A stretch of 64,000 nucleotides of DNA, taken from Shinella zoogloeoides. GTDB lineage: Bacteria; Pseudomonadota; Alphaproteobacteria; Rhizobiales; Rhizobiaceae. The DNA is taken from contig NZ_QNUJ01000002.1 in the NCBI RefSeq assembly GCF_003574625.1, positions 310,001 to 374,000 on the forward strand, given 5' to 3'. Made by a program: the position numbers and the translations under genes. The notes beneath the pieces were generated by a model, which ran no database searches, was not told the DNA's origin, and saw nothing but the letters and a program-made list of their open reading frames with translations. Each line of letters opens with the position of its first letter. The stretch's first letter is position 1. Shown in pieces: positions 42,900 through 51,943 of the stretch.

Positions 42900-43802
42900 T
42901 CAGGCCTCCTCACGCGGATTGAACGCCTGCCCCTTCGCCCAGCCGGCCACGAAAGCCTCGAGCTCGGCATCGGGCGGGCTCGGCAGCACCACCTTCAGCT
43001 TGACGAACTGGTCGCCGAAGCCGCCGCCGCGCTTCGGCGCGCCCTTGCCCTTCAGCCGCAGCGTCGTGCCGGTGTTGGAGCCCTTCGGCACCGTCATCGT
43101 CACCGCACCGGTCGCCGTGGGAACATGGACACGCCCGCCGAGCACCGCCTCGTTCAGGGAAACGGGCAGTTCGATGGTAATGTCGTCGCCCTCGCGGGAA
43201 AAGCGCGGATCGGGCAGCACCTCCACCTCGATCAAGGCATCGCCCGGCCCGCCCGTGCCGAGACCCGGCGCCCCCTTGCCCTTGAGGCGGATCGTCTGGC
43301 CGCTGACGAGGCCCGGCGGGATCTTCACGTCCAGCGTGCCGCCATCCGGCAGGGTGATGCGTCTCGTCGCCCCGGCGATGGAATCGGCAAAGCCGATCTC
43401 CAGGTGGTAATGCCGATCCTCGCCGCGACGGTTCGCCCGCGCCTTCTGGCCGCGGCGCAGGAGATCGGCGAAGATGTCGTCGCCGTCCATGAAGTCGGCA
43501 AAGCCCGAGGCATCCGCATAGGGATGCTCAGCCTGCCCGCCGGCATAGTTGCGGTAATAGTCCTGGCGCGGCGGGCGCTCGGCGCCGGACGCGTCGATCT
43601 CGCCGGCGTCGAAGCGCTTGCGCTTGTCGGCGTCGCCCAGCAGGTCATAGGCGGCGGCGACCTCCTTGAACTTCTCCTCCGCCGCCTTGTCGCCCGGATT
43701 GAGGTCCGGGTGCAGCTTCTTGGCGAGCTTGCGATAGGCGCTCTGTATCTCGGCCGCCGTCGCCGTGGACGGCACGCCGAGAACCTCATAGGGATTTCTC
43801 AC
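42900..43802 (-). CDS. cbpA: DnaJ-class co-chaperone CbpA
   Basis: This 300-residue protein has an N-terminal J domain with HPD at residues 31-33, a glycine-poor linker, and two C-terminal substrate domains. It lacks the cysteine zinc fingers of DnaJ, so it is CbpA-type. It stimulates DnaK. Start is GTG at 43802 with CCGGAG upstream. It is coupled to cbpM. Confidence 0.92.
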   Translation of the reverse strand: MRNPYEVLGVPSTATAAEIQSAYRKLAKKLHPDLNPGDKAAEEKFKEVAAAYDLLGDADKRKRFDAGEIDASGAERPPRQDYYRNYAGGQAEHPYADASGFADFMDGDDIFADLLRRGQKARANRRGEDRHYHLEIGFADSIAGATRRITLPDGGTLDVKIPPGLVSGQTIRLKGKGAPGLGTGGPGDALIEVEVLPDPRFSREGDDITIELPVSLNEAVLGGRVHVPTATGAVTMTVPKGSNTGTTLRLKGKGAPKRGGGFGDQFVKLKVVLPSPPDAELEAFVAGWAKGQAFNPREEA

Positions 43803-44005
43803 GACGGGCTCCGGAATGGATTGAACTTGCTCTCTATATTAGGCTGCAATGCGCGCTCGGCAACGCATCGCGCCCGCCTCCTGGCCTTTTTCTCGCTACC
43901 CCCGGCCGCAACCATTGCCCGAAGGCTTGCCACCCGCCAGGCAAGGTGAAAGAAAAGGCCGGCGAACCGGATCGGTCCGCATCGCCCGCCGCAGCAGAGA
44001 AGCCC

Positions 44006-44902
44006 ATGATCCTGCGCTCGAAGCCGAGCTTCAAAGACATTCTCTTCACCATCAACGGCTCGATCCTGCCGCGGATCGCCTGGCATCTCGTTGCCGTCGC
44101 GGTGCTGAGCATCATTGCCGTCTTCGCTGCCCAGCACCATCCAGGCATCTTCGTCAAGATCAGCGCCATTCCCTTCACGCTGACGGGCATCGCGCTCTCC
44201 GTCTTCATGAGCTTCCGCAACAATGCCTGCTATGCCCGCTGGTGGGAGGGCCGCATGCTCTGGGGCGACCTGATCATCGCCGCCCGTTCCTTCGCCCGGC
44301 AGACCGCGCTTCTCAATGAGGACGACCGGCGTTTTCTGCTCACCCATGTCTGCGCCTTCGCCGCCGGCCTTGCCGCCCGGCTGCGCAACGAGGACGAAGC
44401 CGCCGCGATCGCCCGCTGGTCCGACACGGCCCCGCGCGAAAACAGCCCCAACCCGACGAACGAGGTGCTCGACCGCATCGGCCGGCACTGCATCACGCTG
44501 ATGCAGACGCACCGCATCGACGCGATCCACTATTCGGTGCTGGAGACCCAGCTTGCGGCGCTCGCCCGGGTGCAGGGCGGCTGCGAGCGGATCGCGATGA
44601 CGCCGGTGCCCTTCGCCTATTCGCTGCTGCTGCACCGCACGGCGCTGATCTTCTGCATCACCCTGCCCTTCGCGCTGGCCGGCTCGCTGGACTGGTGGAC
44701 GCTGCTGCCCGTGCTGCTCGTCGCCTATACCTTCTTCGGCCTCGAAGCGCTCGGCCACCAGCTCGAGGACCCGTTCGGCCTCGAGCCGAACGCCCTGCCG
44801 CTCGGTGCAATGCTGCGCACGGTGGAGCGCGACATGCTTTCCCTGCTCGGCGAAGCGGAGCTGCCCGAGCCCGTCCAGCCGCGGAACCATGTGCTGGACT
44901 GA
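44006..44902 (+). CDS. Bestrophin family (YneE-type) membrane protein
   Basis: This 298-residue inner-membrane protein matches bacterial bestrophins, pentameric ion channels. It has RSKPSFKDILFTINGS near the start, FMSFRNNACYARWWEGR and a C-terminal LGHQLEDPFG motif that conserves acidic residues. I chose ATG at 44006, because homologues begin with M-I-x-R-S-K-P; a GTG at 43946 would add 20 poorly conserved residues. Confidence 0.88.
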   Translation: MILRSKPSFKDILFTINGSILPRIAWHLVAVAVLSIIAVFAAQHHPGIFVKISAIPFTLTGIALSVFMSFRNNACYARWWEGRMLWGDLIIAARSFARQTALLNEDDRRFLLTHVCAFAAGLAARLRNEDEAAAIARWSDTAPRENSPNPTNEVLDRIGRHCITLMQTHRIDAIHYSVLETQLAALARVQGGCERIAMTPVPFAYSLLLHRTALIFCITLPFALAGSLDWWTLLPVLLVAYTFFGLEALGHQLEDPFGLEPNALPLGAMLRTVERDMLSLLGEAELPEPVQPRNHVLD

Positions 44903-44982
44903 GCCGGAAAAGCGTAAAATCCCAATCGCTTAACCCGGAGGGACGGCACTCCTGCAACGAGCCGCCTGACTACGCGCCTGTA

Positions 44983-44998
44983 TTATACATCCGTATAA
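44983..44998. promoter_or_regulatory. Palindromic operator candidate upstream of the TMADH-like gene
   Basis: TTATAC, ATCC, GTATAA is a perfect inverted repeat 86-101 bp upstream of the flavoprotein start, in an AT-rich spot of a GC-rich region. It would suit a GntR- or TetR-type dimer. No such regulator gene is adjacent. Confidence 0.45.
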
Positions 44999-45083
44999 CA
45001 ATTCTCTTGCCTGTCCCGGCATTCCCGATATGGTGGCCTCATCCGCGTGGCGCGCGGAGCAAATCGCTTCAGGATGGCATGAC

Positions 45084-47159
45084 ATGTCGCGAGACCCCCG
45101 CTTCGATATTCTCTTCGAACCCGTCAGGATCGGCCCGGTCACGGCGCGCAACCGTTTCTACCAGGTGCCGCACTGTTCCGGCATGGGCTACCGCTATCCC
45201 AATGCGGAAGCCGAGTTGCGCGGCATGAAGGCCGAGGGCGGCTGGGCGGTCGTCTCCACGCAGGAGGCGGAGATTCACCCGACTTCCGACCTGACGCCAG
45301 CCAACGAGGCGCGGCTGTGGGACGAGGGCGACCTGCCGGCGCTTGCCGCCGTCACCGACAGCATCCACGCCCATGGCAGCCTCGCCGCCATCCAGCTCGT
45401 GCACAACGGCCTGCATGTCGCCAACCGCTTCAGCCGGATGATCCCGCTCGCCCCCTCCCATGTCATCAGCGACTGTCTCGATCCCGTGCAGGCGCGCGCC
45501 ATGGACAAGACCGACATCGCCGACATGCGCCGCTGGTACCGCAACGCGGCGCTGCGCGCGAAACAGGCCGGTTTCGACATCGTCTATCTCTATGCCGGCC
45601 ACGACATGAGCGTGCTGCAGCATTTCCTGTCGCGCCGCCACAACGACCGCACGGACGAATATGGCGGCTCCTTCGAGAACCGGCTCCGGCTCTTCCGCGA
45701 AATCATCGACGACACGCGCGAGGCCGTCGGCGACAGTTGCGCGCTCGCCATCCGCCTTGCCGTCGACGAGCTGCTCGGCCCTTCGGGCATCACCTGCGAA
45801 GGCGAGGGCAAGGATATCGTCACGGCGCTCGCCGAGCTTCCCGACCTCTGGGACGTCAACCTCTCCGGATGGTCGAACGACAGCCAGACGGCCCGCTTCT
45901 CCGAGGAAGGTTTCCAGGAGCCCTATATCCGCTTCGTCAAGTCCGTCACCACCAAGCCGGTGGTCGGCGTCGGGCGCTATACCTCGCCGGACAGCATGGT
46001 ACGGGCGATCCGCCAGGGCATCCTCGATTTCATCGGCGCCGCCCGCCCCTCCATCGCCGATCCCTACCTGCCCAGGAAGATCGAGGAGGGGCGTATCGAC
46101 GACATCCGCGAATGCATCGGCTGCAATATCTGCACCTCGGGCGACAATACCAACGTGCCGATGCGCTGCACGCAGAACCCGACCATCGGCGAGGAATGGC
46201 GCAAGGGCTGGCATCCTGAGATCATCCCTACGGCGGCAACGCCCGAGCCCGCCCTCGTCATCGGCGGCGGGCCGGCGGGGCTGGAGGCGGCGCGGGCGCT
46301 CGCCCAGCGCGGCGTCGATGTGCTGCTGGCCGAAGGCGGCGGCGAATGGGGCGGCCGGGTGGCGCGCGAATGCCGCCTGCCGGGCCTTGCCACCTGGGGC
46401 CGCGTGCGCGACTGGCGCGTCGGCCAGCTCAACGTCCGCCCCAATGCGGAACTCTACCTGCACAGCCCACTTTCCGCCGAGGACGTGCTGCAATACGGCA
46501 TCCCCCATGTCGCCATCGCCACCGGCGCGCGCTGGCGCACCGACGGCGCGGGCCGCACCCATCGCCGGCCCCCCGCCTTCCTTGCGGAAGGCGCCGTCGT
46601 CTCACCCGACGCCATCCTCTCGGCGGGCGCTGAGGCCGTATCCGCCGATGGCCCGGTGGTGGTCTTCGACGACGACTGTTTCTACATGGCCAGCGTGCTG
46701 GCGGAACTGCTCGCCAGGGCCGGCCGCACGGTGACGTTCGTCACGCCCGAATCCCAGGTCTCCCCCTGGAGCCAGCACACGCTGGAACAGGGCCGGGTGC
46801 AGAAGCGCCTCATCGAGGTGGGCGTCAATATCGTCACGGCAAAGGCGCTCGCCGGCCGCACGAAGGACCGGCTGGACCTTGCCTGCATCTACAGCGACCG
46901 GATCGAGACTATCGACTGCGCGACGCTCGTGCCCGTCACCGCCCGCCTGCCGGACGAAACGCTCTGGCTGGAATTGAAGGCCCGCGAGGCCGAATGGGCC
47001 GATGCCGGCATCCGCAGCGTCACCCGCCTCGGCGACTGCCTCGCCCCCGGCCTCATCGCCGCCGCCGTCTATTCCGGCCACCAATATGCCCGCAGCTACC
47101 AGACGGAGCCCGACCGCGACGCGGTCCCGTTCCGGCGCGAGGACATCGCACGGCTCTAA
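45084..47159 (+). CDS. Trimethylamine/histamine dehydrogenase-like iron-sulfur flavoprotein
   Basis: This 691-residue protein is co-linear with trimethylamine dehydrogenase: an N-terminal FMN TIM barrel, a 4Fe-4S cluster and C-terminal ADP/FAD-binding domains. Cys31 in VPHC matches the 6-S-cysteinyl-FMN cysteine. The cluster cysteines are Cys344, Cys347, Cys350 and Cys362. VYLYAGHD and Trp263-x-x-Asp266 keep the catalytic region. By my recalled alignment the amine-binding bowl residues Tyr60 and Trp355 are Glu61 and Asp354 here, closer to histamine dehydrogenase. It likely demethylates or deaminates a cationic amine and passes electrons to an electron-transfer flavoprotein. Confidence 0.85.
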   Translation: MSRDPRFDILFEPVRIGPVTARNRFYQVPHCSGMGYRYPNAEAELRGMKAEGGWAVVSTQEAEIHPTSDLTPANEARLWDEGDLPALAAVTDSIHAHGSLAAIQLVHNGLHVANRFSRMIPLAPSHVISDCLDPVQARAMDKTDIADMRRWYRNAALRAKQAGFDIVYLYAGHDMSVLQHFLSRRHNDRTDEYGGSFENRLRLFREIIDDTREAVGDSCALAIRLAVDELLGPSGITCEGEGKDIVTALAELPDLWDVNLSGWSNDSQTARFSEEGFQEPYIRFVKSVTTKPVVGVGRYTSPDSMVRAIRQGILDFIGAARPSIADPYLPRKIEEGRIDDIRECIGCNICTSGDNTNVPMRCTQNPTIGEEWRKGWHPEIIPTAATPEPALVIGGGPAGLEAARALAQRGVDVLLAEGGGEWGGRVARECRLPGLATWGRVRDWRVGQLNVRPNAELYLHSPLSAEDVLQYGIPHVAIATGARWRTDGAGRTHRRPPAFLAEGAVVSPDAILSAGAEAVSADGPVVVFDDDCFYMASVLAELLARAGRTVTFVTPESQVSPWSQHTLEQGRVQKRLIEVGVNIVTAKALAGRTKDRLDLACIYSDRIETIDCATLVPVTARLPDETLWLELKAREAEWADAGIRSVTRLGDCLAPGLIAAAVYSGHQYARSYQTEPDRDAVPFRREDIARL

Positions 47160-47478
47160 GAACGCCACGCATCGTAGGCGTTAGGCGAAATCCACGGGTG
47201 TGCTGCTTCGACGTCGCCGCTCTTCCCTTTTCCCCTCGGGGAGAAGGGGTTGAGGCAACGGCTTCCCTTCAGATGCCATAGCCCTGCTCCGGAAGGAGCC
47301 GCCACGCGCGAACACGAAGACGCGGCGCACCGCCCCCATGCCGGCACCGTGTTGCCACTGCGGTCGCAAACCGTGAACGCACCGTTCTCTCCATCGCTCT
47401 TTTCAACCGTGGCACGATCACCCATCTTGCGGGACAACGTTTCCTCCCAACGGACGCTTCGCGTCGAGGCAGATATCC
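47160..47478. other. Intergenic region without a supported gene
   Basis: This 319-bp gap contains a hairpin at about 47225-47249 (CCCTTTTCCCC / GGGGAGAAGGG) of the same flavour as the RIME-like repeat at 12537-12684. I see no credible coding sequence; open frames here are short and composition-driven. Confidence 0.5.
47225..47249. repeat. Half-RIME-like hairpin
   Basis: CCCTTTTCCCC, TC, GGGGAGAAGGGG folds into a stem of about ten pairs with one G-T. It shares the CCCC-GGGGAGAAGG core with the repeat near 12626 and may end the flavoprotein transcript. Confidence 0.45.
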
Positions 47479-48501
47479 ATGAAGAAAATCGGTTTCCTTT
47501 CCTTCGGCCACTGGACCCCCTCCCCCCAGTCCGAAACCCGCTCGGCCGGCGATACGCTGCTGCAGTCGATCGACCTTGCCGTGGCGGCCGAGGAGCTCGG
47601 CGCGGACGGCGCCTATTTCCGGGTGCATCATTTCGCACGCCAGCTCGCCTCGCCCTTCCCGCTTCTCGCCGCCGTCGGCGCGCGCACGAAGAAGATCGAG
47701 ATCGGCACGGCCGTCATCGACATGCGCTATGAGAACCCGCTCTATATGGCCGAGGACGCCGGCGCGGCCGATCTCATCGCGCAGGGCCGCCTGCAGCTTG
47801 GCATCAGCCGCGGCTCGCCCGAACAGGTCATCGACGGCTGGCGCTACTTCGGCTACGAGCCGCAGGAAGGCATGGGCGACGCCGATATGGGTCGCCGCCA
47901 TGCGGAAGTCTTCCTCGACGTGCTGAAGGGCGAAGGCTTTGCCCAGCCGAACCCGCGGCCGATGTTTCCCAACCCGCCGGGGCTGCTGCGGCTCGAGCCG
48001 CATTCCGAGGGGCTGCGCGAGCGCATCTGGTGGGGCGCCGGCTCCAACGCCACCGCCGCCTGGGCCGCCAAGCTCGGCATGAACCTGCAAAGCTCCACGC
48101 TGAAGGACGACGAGACGGGCGAACCCTTCCACGTCCAGCAGGCCGCGCAGATCCGCGCCTATCGCGAGGCCTGGAAGGAAGCCGGCCATACGCGCAGCCC
48201 GCGCGTCTCGGTCAGCCGCAGCATCTTCGCCCTCGTCGACGACCGGGACCGGGCCTATTTCGGCCGCGGCGGCAAGGAGCAGGATTCCATCGGCTTCATC
48301 GACGACAAGACGCGGGCGATCTTCGGCCGTTCCTATGCCGACGAGCCGGACCGGCTGATCGAGCAGCTTGCCGCCGACGAGGCGATCAGCGAGGCCGACA
48401 CGCTGCTCCTCACCGTGCCGAACCAGCTCGGCGTCGAATACAACGCGCATGTCATCGAGGCCATCCTGAAGCACGTCGCCCCGGCCCTCGGCTGGCGTTA
48501 A
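47479..48501 (+). CDS. LLM class flavin-dependent oxidoreductase (luciferase-like)
   Basis: This 340-residue TIM-barrel protein belongs to the bacterial luciferase-like monooxygenases. Motifs are GADGAYFRVHH near residue 50, GTAVIDMRYENP near 80 and LQLGISRGSP near 110. It would use reduced flavin to oxidise an unidentified substrate. A purine-rich GAGGCAG precedes the ATG at 47479. No flavin reductase is adjacent. Confidence 0.87.
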   Translation: MKKIGFLSFGHWTPSPQSETRSAGDTLLQSIDLAVAAEELGADGAYFRVHHFARQLASPFPLLAAVGARTKKIEIGTAVIDMRYENPLYMAEDAGAADLIAQGRLQLGISRGSPEQVIDGWRYFGYEPQEGMGDADMGRRHAEVFLDVLKGEGFAQPNPRPMFPNPPGLLRLEPHSEGLRERIWWGAGSNATAAWAAKLGMNLQSSTLKDDETGEPFHVQQAAQIRAYREAWKEAGHTRSPRVSVSRSIFALVDDRDRAYFGRGGKEQDSIGFIDDKTRAIFGRSYADEPDRLIEQLAADEAISEADTLLLTVPNQLGVEYNAHVIEAILKHVAPALGWR

Positions 48502-48517
48502 CCCGCGCAAACGAAAT

Positions 48518-48546
48518 GGCATCGCCCCCTTGAACGGGGCGATGCC
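48518..48546. terminator. Hairpin between convergent LLM oxidoreductase and chemoreceptor genes
   Basis: GGCATCGCCCC (48518-48528) and GGGGCGATGCC (48536-48546) form a perfect 11-bp stem with a 7-base loop. There is no T-run, but it lies between two convergent stop codons and is likely a shared end. Confidence 0.6.
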
Positions 48547-48587
48547 TCGGTAATTCAGGATTCAGCGCGTTCTAATTCCAACCGGCC

Positions 48588-50534
48588 TCAGAACTCTTCC
48601 CAGTCGTCCTGCCTGTTGGCCGTCGCCTGTCCGCCGAAGGTGGACATCAGCTTGTTCACCATGCGCCGGGCCGGCGAGGGCGCGGGACGCGCGGAAGCGG
48701 CCACCGGTACGGGACGGGCGGCCAACGGCGCAGCGTCCCGTGTGTCGCCGAGCTGAAAGCGGGCGATCAGGTGGCGAAGGCGGTCGGCTTCCGTCGCCAG
48801 CGAGCTGCTGGCGGCATTGGCTTCCTCCACCATGGCCGCATTCTGCTGCGTGACCTGGTCCATCTGGTTGACCGCCACATTGACCTGAGAGAGGCCGACC
48901 GACTGCTCCCTGGCGGAGGTGGCGATGGCGTCGAGCTGGCTGTTGATAGCGGCGACACGCTCCTCGATACCGGCAAGCGCCTCGCCCGTGGCGCTGACGA
49001 GCCGCACGCCGCTCTGCACCTCTTCCTCCGAATGACGGATGAGGTCCTTGATCTCCTTCGCCGCCTTGGCCGAGCGCTGCGCCAGCTCGCGCACCTCCTG
49101 CGCGACGACGGCAAAGCCCTTGCCGGCTTCCCCGGCACGCGCCGCCTCGACGCCCGCGTTGAGGGCGAGAAGATTGGTCTGGAAGGCGATATCGTCGATG
49201 ACGCCGATGATGTTGGAAATCTGCGAGGAGGATTCCTCGATCCGCTGCATGGCGTCGACCGCCTTGGTCATCACCCCTGCCGACTGGCGGGCGGATTCGT
49301 TCGCGGCCACCGCCATGGCGCGGGCTTCCTCCGTGCGGCTGGAGGAGCTGGAGACGTTGACGGTGATCTGGTCGAGCGCGGCGGCGGTCTCCTCCAGCGA
49401 GGCGGCCTGCTGCTCAGTGCGCTTGGAAAGGTCGTCGGCGCTGCCGGAAAGTTCGCGCGAGCCGGAATCGATGGCGGCGGTCGCGGCGGCAACGGCGCCG
49501 AGCGTCTCGCGAAGCTGCGTGACGGCCGCGTTGAAATCGCGGCGCAGACCTTCGAATTCCTCGGCGAAGGGATTGGCGAGCGCCACCGTCAGGTCGCCGG
49601 ACGAAAGACGTGTCAGGCCGGAGGCAAGACCCGCGGTCGCCGCCGCCATGGCCTCGGCACGCTGGCGGTCGATCTCGGCGGTGCGCAGGCGGTCGGCCTC
49701 GCGCGCCTCGCGGGCGGCATCCGCATCGCGGGAAAGCTGGCGCGCCCGCAGCCCCTCGTCCTTGAAGACCTGGACGGCCTTGGCCATGGCGCCGACCTCG
49801 TCCCCGCGGTCGCTGCCTTCGATGGCAACCGTGAGATCGCCGCCGGCCAGAACCGTCATCGTGGCTTCCAACTTGCGGATCGGCAGCACCAGCCAGCCGC
49901 GGATCGCGACATAGCCGAGGCCGATGACGGCGAAGAGGCCGATGAAGACCGAGGCGAGCATGGTCTTCACCGTCGAGGCGGTCATGATTTCGAGGTCGAG
50001 GCTCTTGCGGTCCGCCTCGTCGACGACGAGGTTGGTTTCCTCCGTGAAGCGATCCGCCAGGGCCCCGAACTGCGGCTGGCAATCCGCCGTGAAGACGTCC
50101 TGCGACTTGACTATATCCGCGCTGACGGTCGCCGCGCCGGCAAGCGCGATGGCGGGGCCGCAGATATCGTTGAGGAGGCGTGTGCCTTCGTCCCTGAGGC
50201 GGCCCAGCGCGGCATTTCCGGGCATGGCGGCCATCGCCTTGCCCATGAATTCCTCGAATTTGGCCTTGTCGCCCTGCAATTCGGCGAGGGCGGCGGCGTT
50301 GCGTTCCGGATTGCGGGCGATCATCAGGTCGCCAATGGAGCCGCGTGCAGCCTGCAACGCGCGGTTGGCGCGCGCCATCATCAGCGCCGCCTTGGATTCA
50401 TTGTCGAGCAGAGCGGTATTCGCGTCGTCGATATGCTTGACCTGGAGACTGCCATAAATGGCGACGGCGAGCGAAAAGGCGCCGAAAATCGCCATGATGA
50501 CGATGAATTTGCCAATGATCGGGATATTTTTCAT
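48588..50534 (-). CDS. Methyl-accepting chemotaxis protein with C-terminal WEEF tether
   Basis: This 648-residue chemoreceptor has a first membrane segment at about residues 8-30, a four-helix-type periplasmic domain of about 155 residues, a second membrane segment near 188-210, two HAMP-like stretches (about 212-265 and 300-345), and a signalling domain with the hairpin tip [23 protein letters not shown] split around residue 450. The C-terminus ends DDWEEF, matching the CheR/CheB docking pentapeptide. The ligand is unknown. No other che genes are present. Confidence 0.93.
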   Translation of the reverse strand: MKNIPIIGKFIVIMAIFGAFSLAVAIYGSLQVKHIDDANTALLDNESKAALMMARANRALQAARGSIGDLMIARNPERNAAALAELQGDKAKFEEFMGKAMAAMPGNAALGRLRDEGTRLLNDICGPAIALAGAATVSADIVKSQDVFTADCQPQFGALADRFTEETNLVVDEADRKSLDLEIMTASTVKTMLASVFIGLFAVIGLGYVAIRGWLVLPIRKLEATMTVLAGGDLTVAIEGSDRGDEVGAMAKAVQVFKDEGLRARQLSRDADAAREAREADRLRTAEIDRQRAEAMAAATAGLASGLTRLSSGDLTVALANPFAEEFEGLRRDFNAAVTQLRETLGAVAAATAAIDSGSRELSGSADDLSKRTEQQAASLEETAAALDQITVNVSSSSSRTEEARAMAVAANESARQSAGVMTKAVDAMQRIEESSSQISNIIGVIDDIAFQTNLLALNAGVEAARAGEAGKGFAVVAQEVRELAQRSAKAAKEIKDLIRHSEEEVQSGVRLVSATGEALAGIEERVAAINSQLDAIATSAREQSVGLSQVNVAVNQMDQVTQQNAAMVEEANAASSSLATEADRLRHLIARFQLGDTRDAAPLAARPVPVAASARPAPSPARRMVNKLMSTFGGQATANRQDDWEEF

Positions 50535-50549
50535 GGAACTGCTCGTAGT

Positions 50550-50569
50550 AGAGTGGCACGTACCACTCT
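50550..50569. promoter_or_regulatory. Perfect hairpin in the 5' leader of the chemoreceptor gene
   Basis: AGAGTGG, six bases, CCACTCT is a perfect inverted repeat 15-35 bp upstream of the chemoreceptor ATG. It could be a leader hairpin affecting translation or a dimeric operator. Confidence 0.4.
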
Positions 50570-50716
50570 TTTTCCGGGTAGTTCCTAAAAAAGTAATTAA
50601 ATCGGCGATTGTTTTTCAGCAAACTTTCAATCAACCGCCAATGCAGCCTCCCCGCCTTGGCAGGGCAAGCCGCAGGTTGTGCTGCGCGCCCGCCTTGGAG
50701 CGCGCAGCACGGCCGC

Positions 50717-51721
50717 TCAAAACAGGCCGGCGGCGGTCATCAGTTCGACGACCTTCTTGTTGTCGAGCGTCGAGGCCTCGACCTTGGGGGCGTCGAGGTC
50801 CTTCAGCGGCACCAGCTTGGGATTGGACTCGCCGGCGATCGCATATTCATAGGATGTGCCGTCACGCAGGATGGCCTGGCCGCCCTTGCCGGTAATCCAC
50901 TTGAGGAAGGCCTGTGCTTCCTTCTGGTGCTTGCCGGACTTCAGCACGCCGCCGCCCGAAATGCTGACGAAGGCGCCCGGATCCTGGTTCTTGAAGTAAT
51001 GCAGCGCGACATTGTTGCTGTTCTCGCCGGTCTTCGCCTGATCGCCGAACCAGTAATAGTGATAGATGACCGCGCCCTCGATCTCGCCGGCATTGACAGC
51101 CTTCATGGCGACACTGTTGCCCTTGTAGGGCGTGGCGTTTTCCTTCATGGCCTTGAGCCAGCCGGCCGTCGCCTCCTCGCCCTTCAATTGCAGGAGCGCG
51201 CCGACGATCGCCTGGAAGTCCGCGCCGGCCGGAGAAGCGCCCCAGCGGCCCTTCCAGGCGGGATCGGCAAGGTCCATCATGGATTTCGGCAGCTTGTCCT
51301 CGGTCAGCTTGGTCTTGTCATAGGCGAAGACCGTCGAGCGGGCGGCGATACCCGTCCACATGCCGTCCGCTGGGCGGTATTCCGTCGGCACCTGGTCGAG
51401 CGTTTCCTTGTCGACCGGCGCGAAGCGGCCGGATTCGTCAAGCAGCACCATCGCCGGAGAATTCTCCGTCAGGAAGATGTCGGCCGGCGACAGGTCGCCC
51501 TCTTCCAGGATCAGGTTGGCGAGCTGCATGTCGCTGCCCTTGCGCACGACGACCTTGATGCCGGTCTCCTTGGTGAACGCCTCGATCCAGGCATTGCCGA
51601 GCGCTTCGTGCTGGGCATTGTAGACGACAAGTTCATCGGCTTCCTGCGCGCGGGCGCCCGACGCCAGCATCGCCGTTGCAAGCGATAGCGCCGCGAATGT
51701 TACCCGGATCGATTGGTTCAT
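50717..51721 (-). CDS. Iron(III)-type ABC transporter substrate-binding protein (FbpA-like)
   Basis: This 334-residue protein has a signal peptide (cleavage after about residue 25, GARA) and the ferric-binding fold of FbpA/AfuA. LVVYNAQHE opens the mature domain, and IYHYYWF has the paired tyrosines that bind iron in this family. The start at 51721 follows GAAGGAG. It is transcribed away from its permease and ATPase genes, an uncommon layout. Confidence 0.9.
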   Translation of the reverse strand: MNQSIRVTFAALSLATAMLASGARAQEADELVVYNAQHEALGNAWIEAFTKETGIKVVVRKGSDMQLANLILEEGDLSPADIFLTENSPAMVLLDESGRFAPVDKETLDQVPTEYRPADGMWTGIAARSTVFAYDKTKLTEDKLPKSMMDLADPAWKGRWGASPAGADFQAIVGALLQLKGEEATAGWLKAMKENATPYKGNSVAMKAVNAGEIEGAVIYHYYWFGDQAKTGENSNNVALHYFKNQDPGAFVSISGGGVLKSGKHQKEAQAFLKWITGKGGQAILRDGTSYEYAIAGESNPKLVPLKDLDAPKVEASTLDNKKVVELMTAAGLF

Positions 51722-51943
51722 GACAGTCTCCTTCGTGGATCGTGGCTGCGCGGGCGGCGGATGCGGGTCTGCAACTCCGGCGCCGGCAATTGCGCCCTTC
51801 CAATAGCCGAATGCGGCCTGCGGCACCAGAAACCATTGCGTTTTACTCAAGAAATCCTTAGGGCAAGGGCAGGCCGCCATTGCCGCGCAATGGGGACCGG
51901 CTCCTCGTGATGGCATGAAGGCACGGCCTTGTTGCAGCAGAAT

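Noticed and set aside
43946-44005. GTG start for the bestrophin gene 60 bp upstream
   Set aside because: The added 20 residues are polar and unlike family N-termini, whereas ATG at 44006 begins the conserved RSKP segment.
47160-47478. Small gene in the gap between the amine dehydrogenase and LLM genes
   Set aside because: Frames are short, start without ribosome sites and have shadow-like composition; only a repeat-like hairpin is supported.
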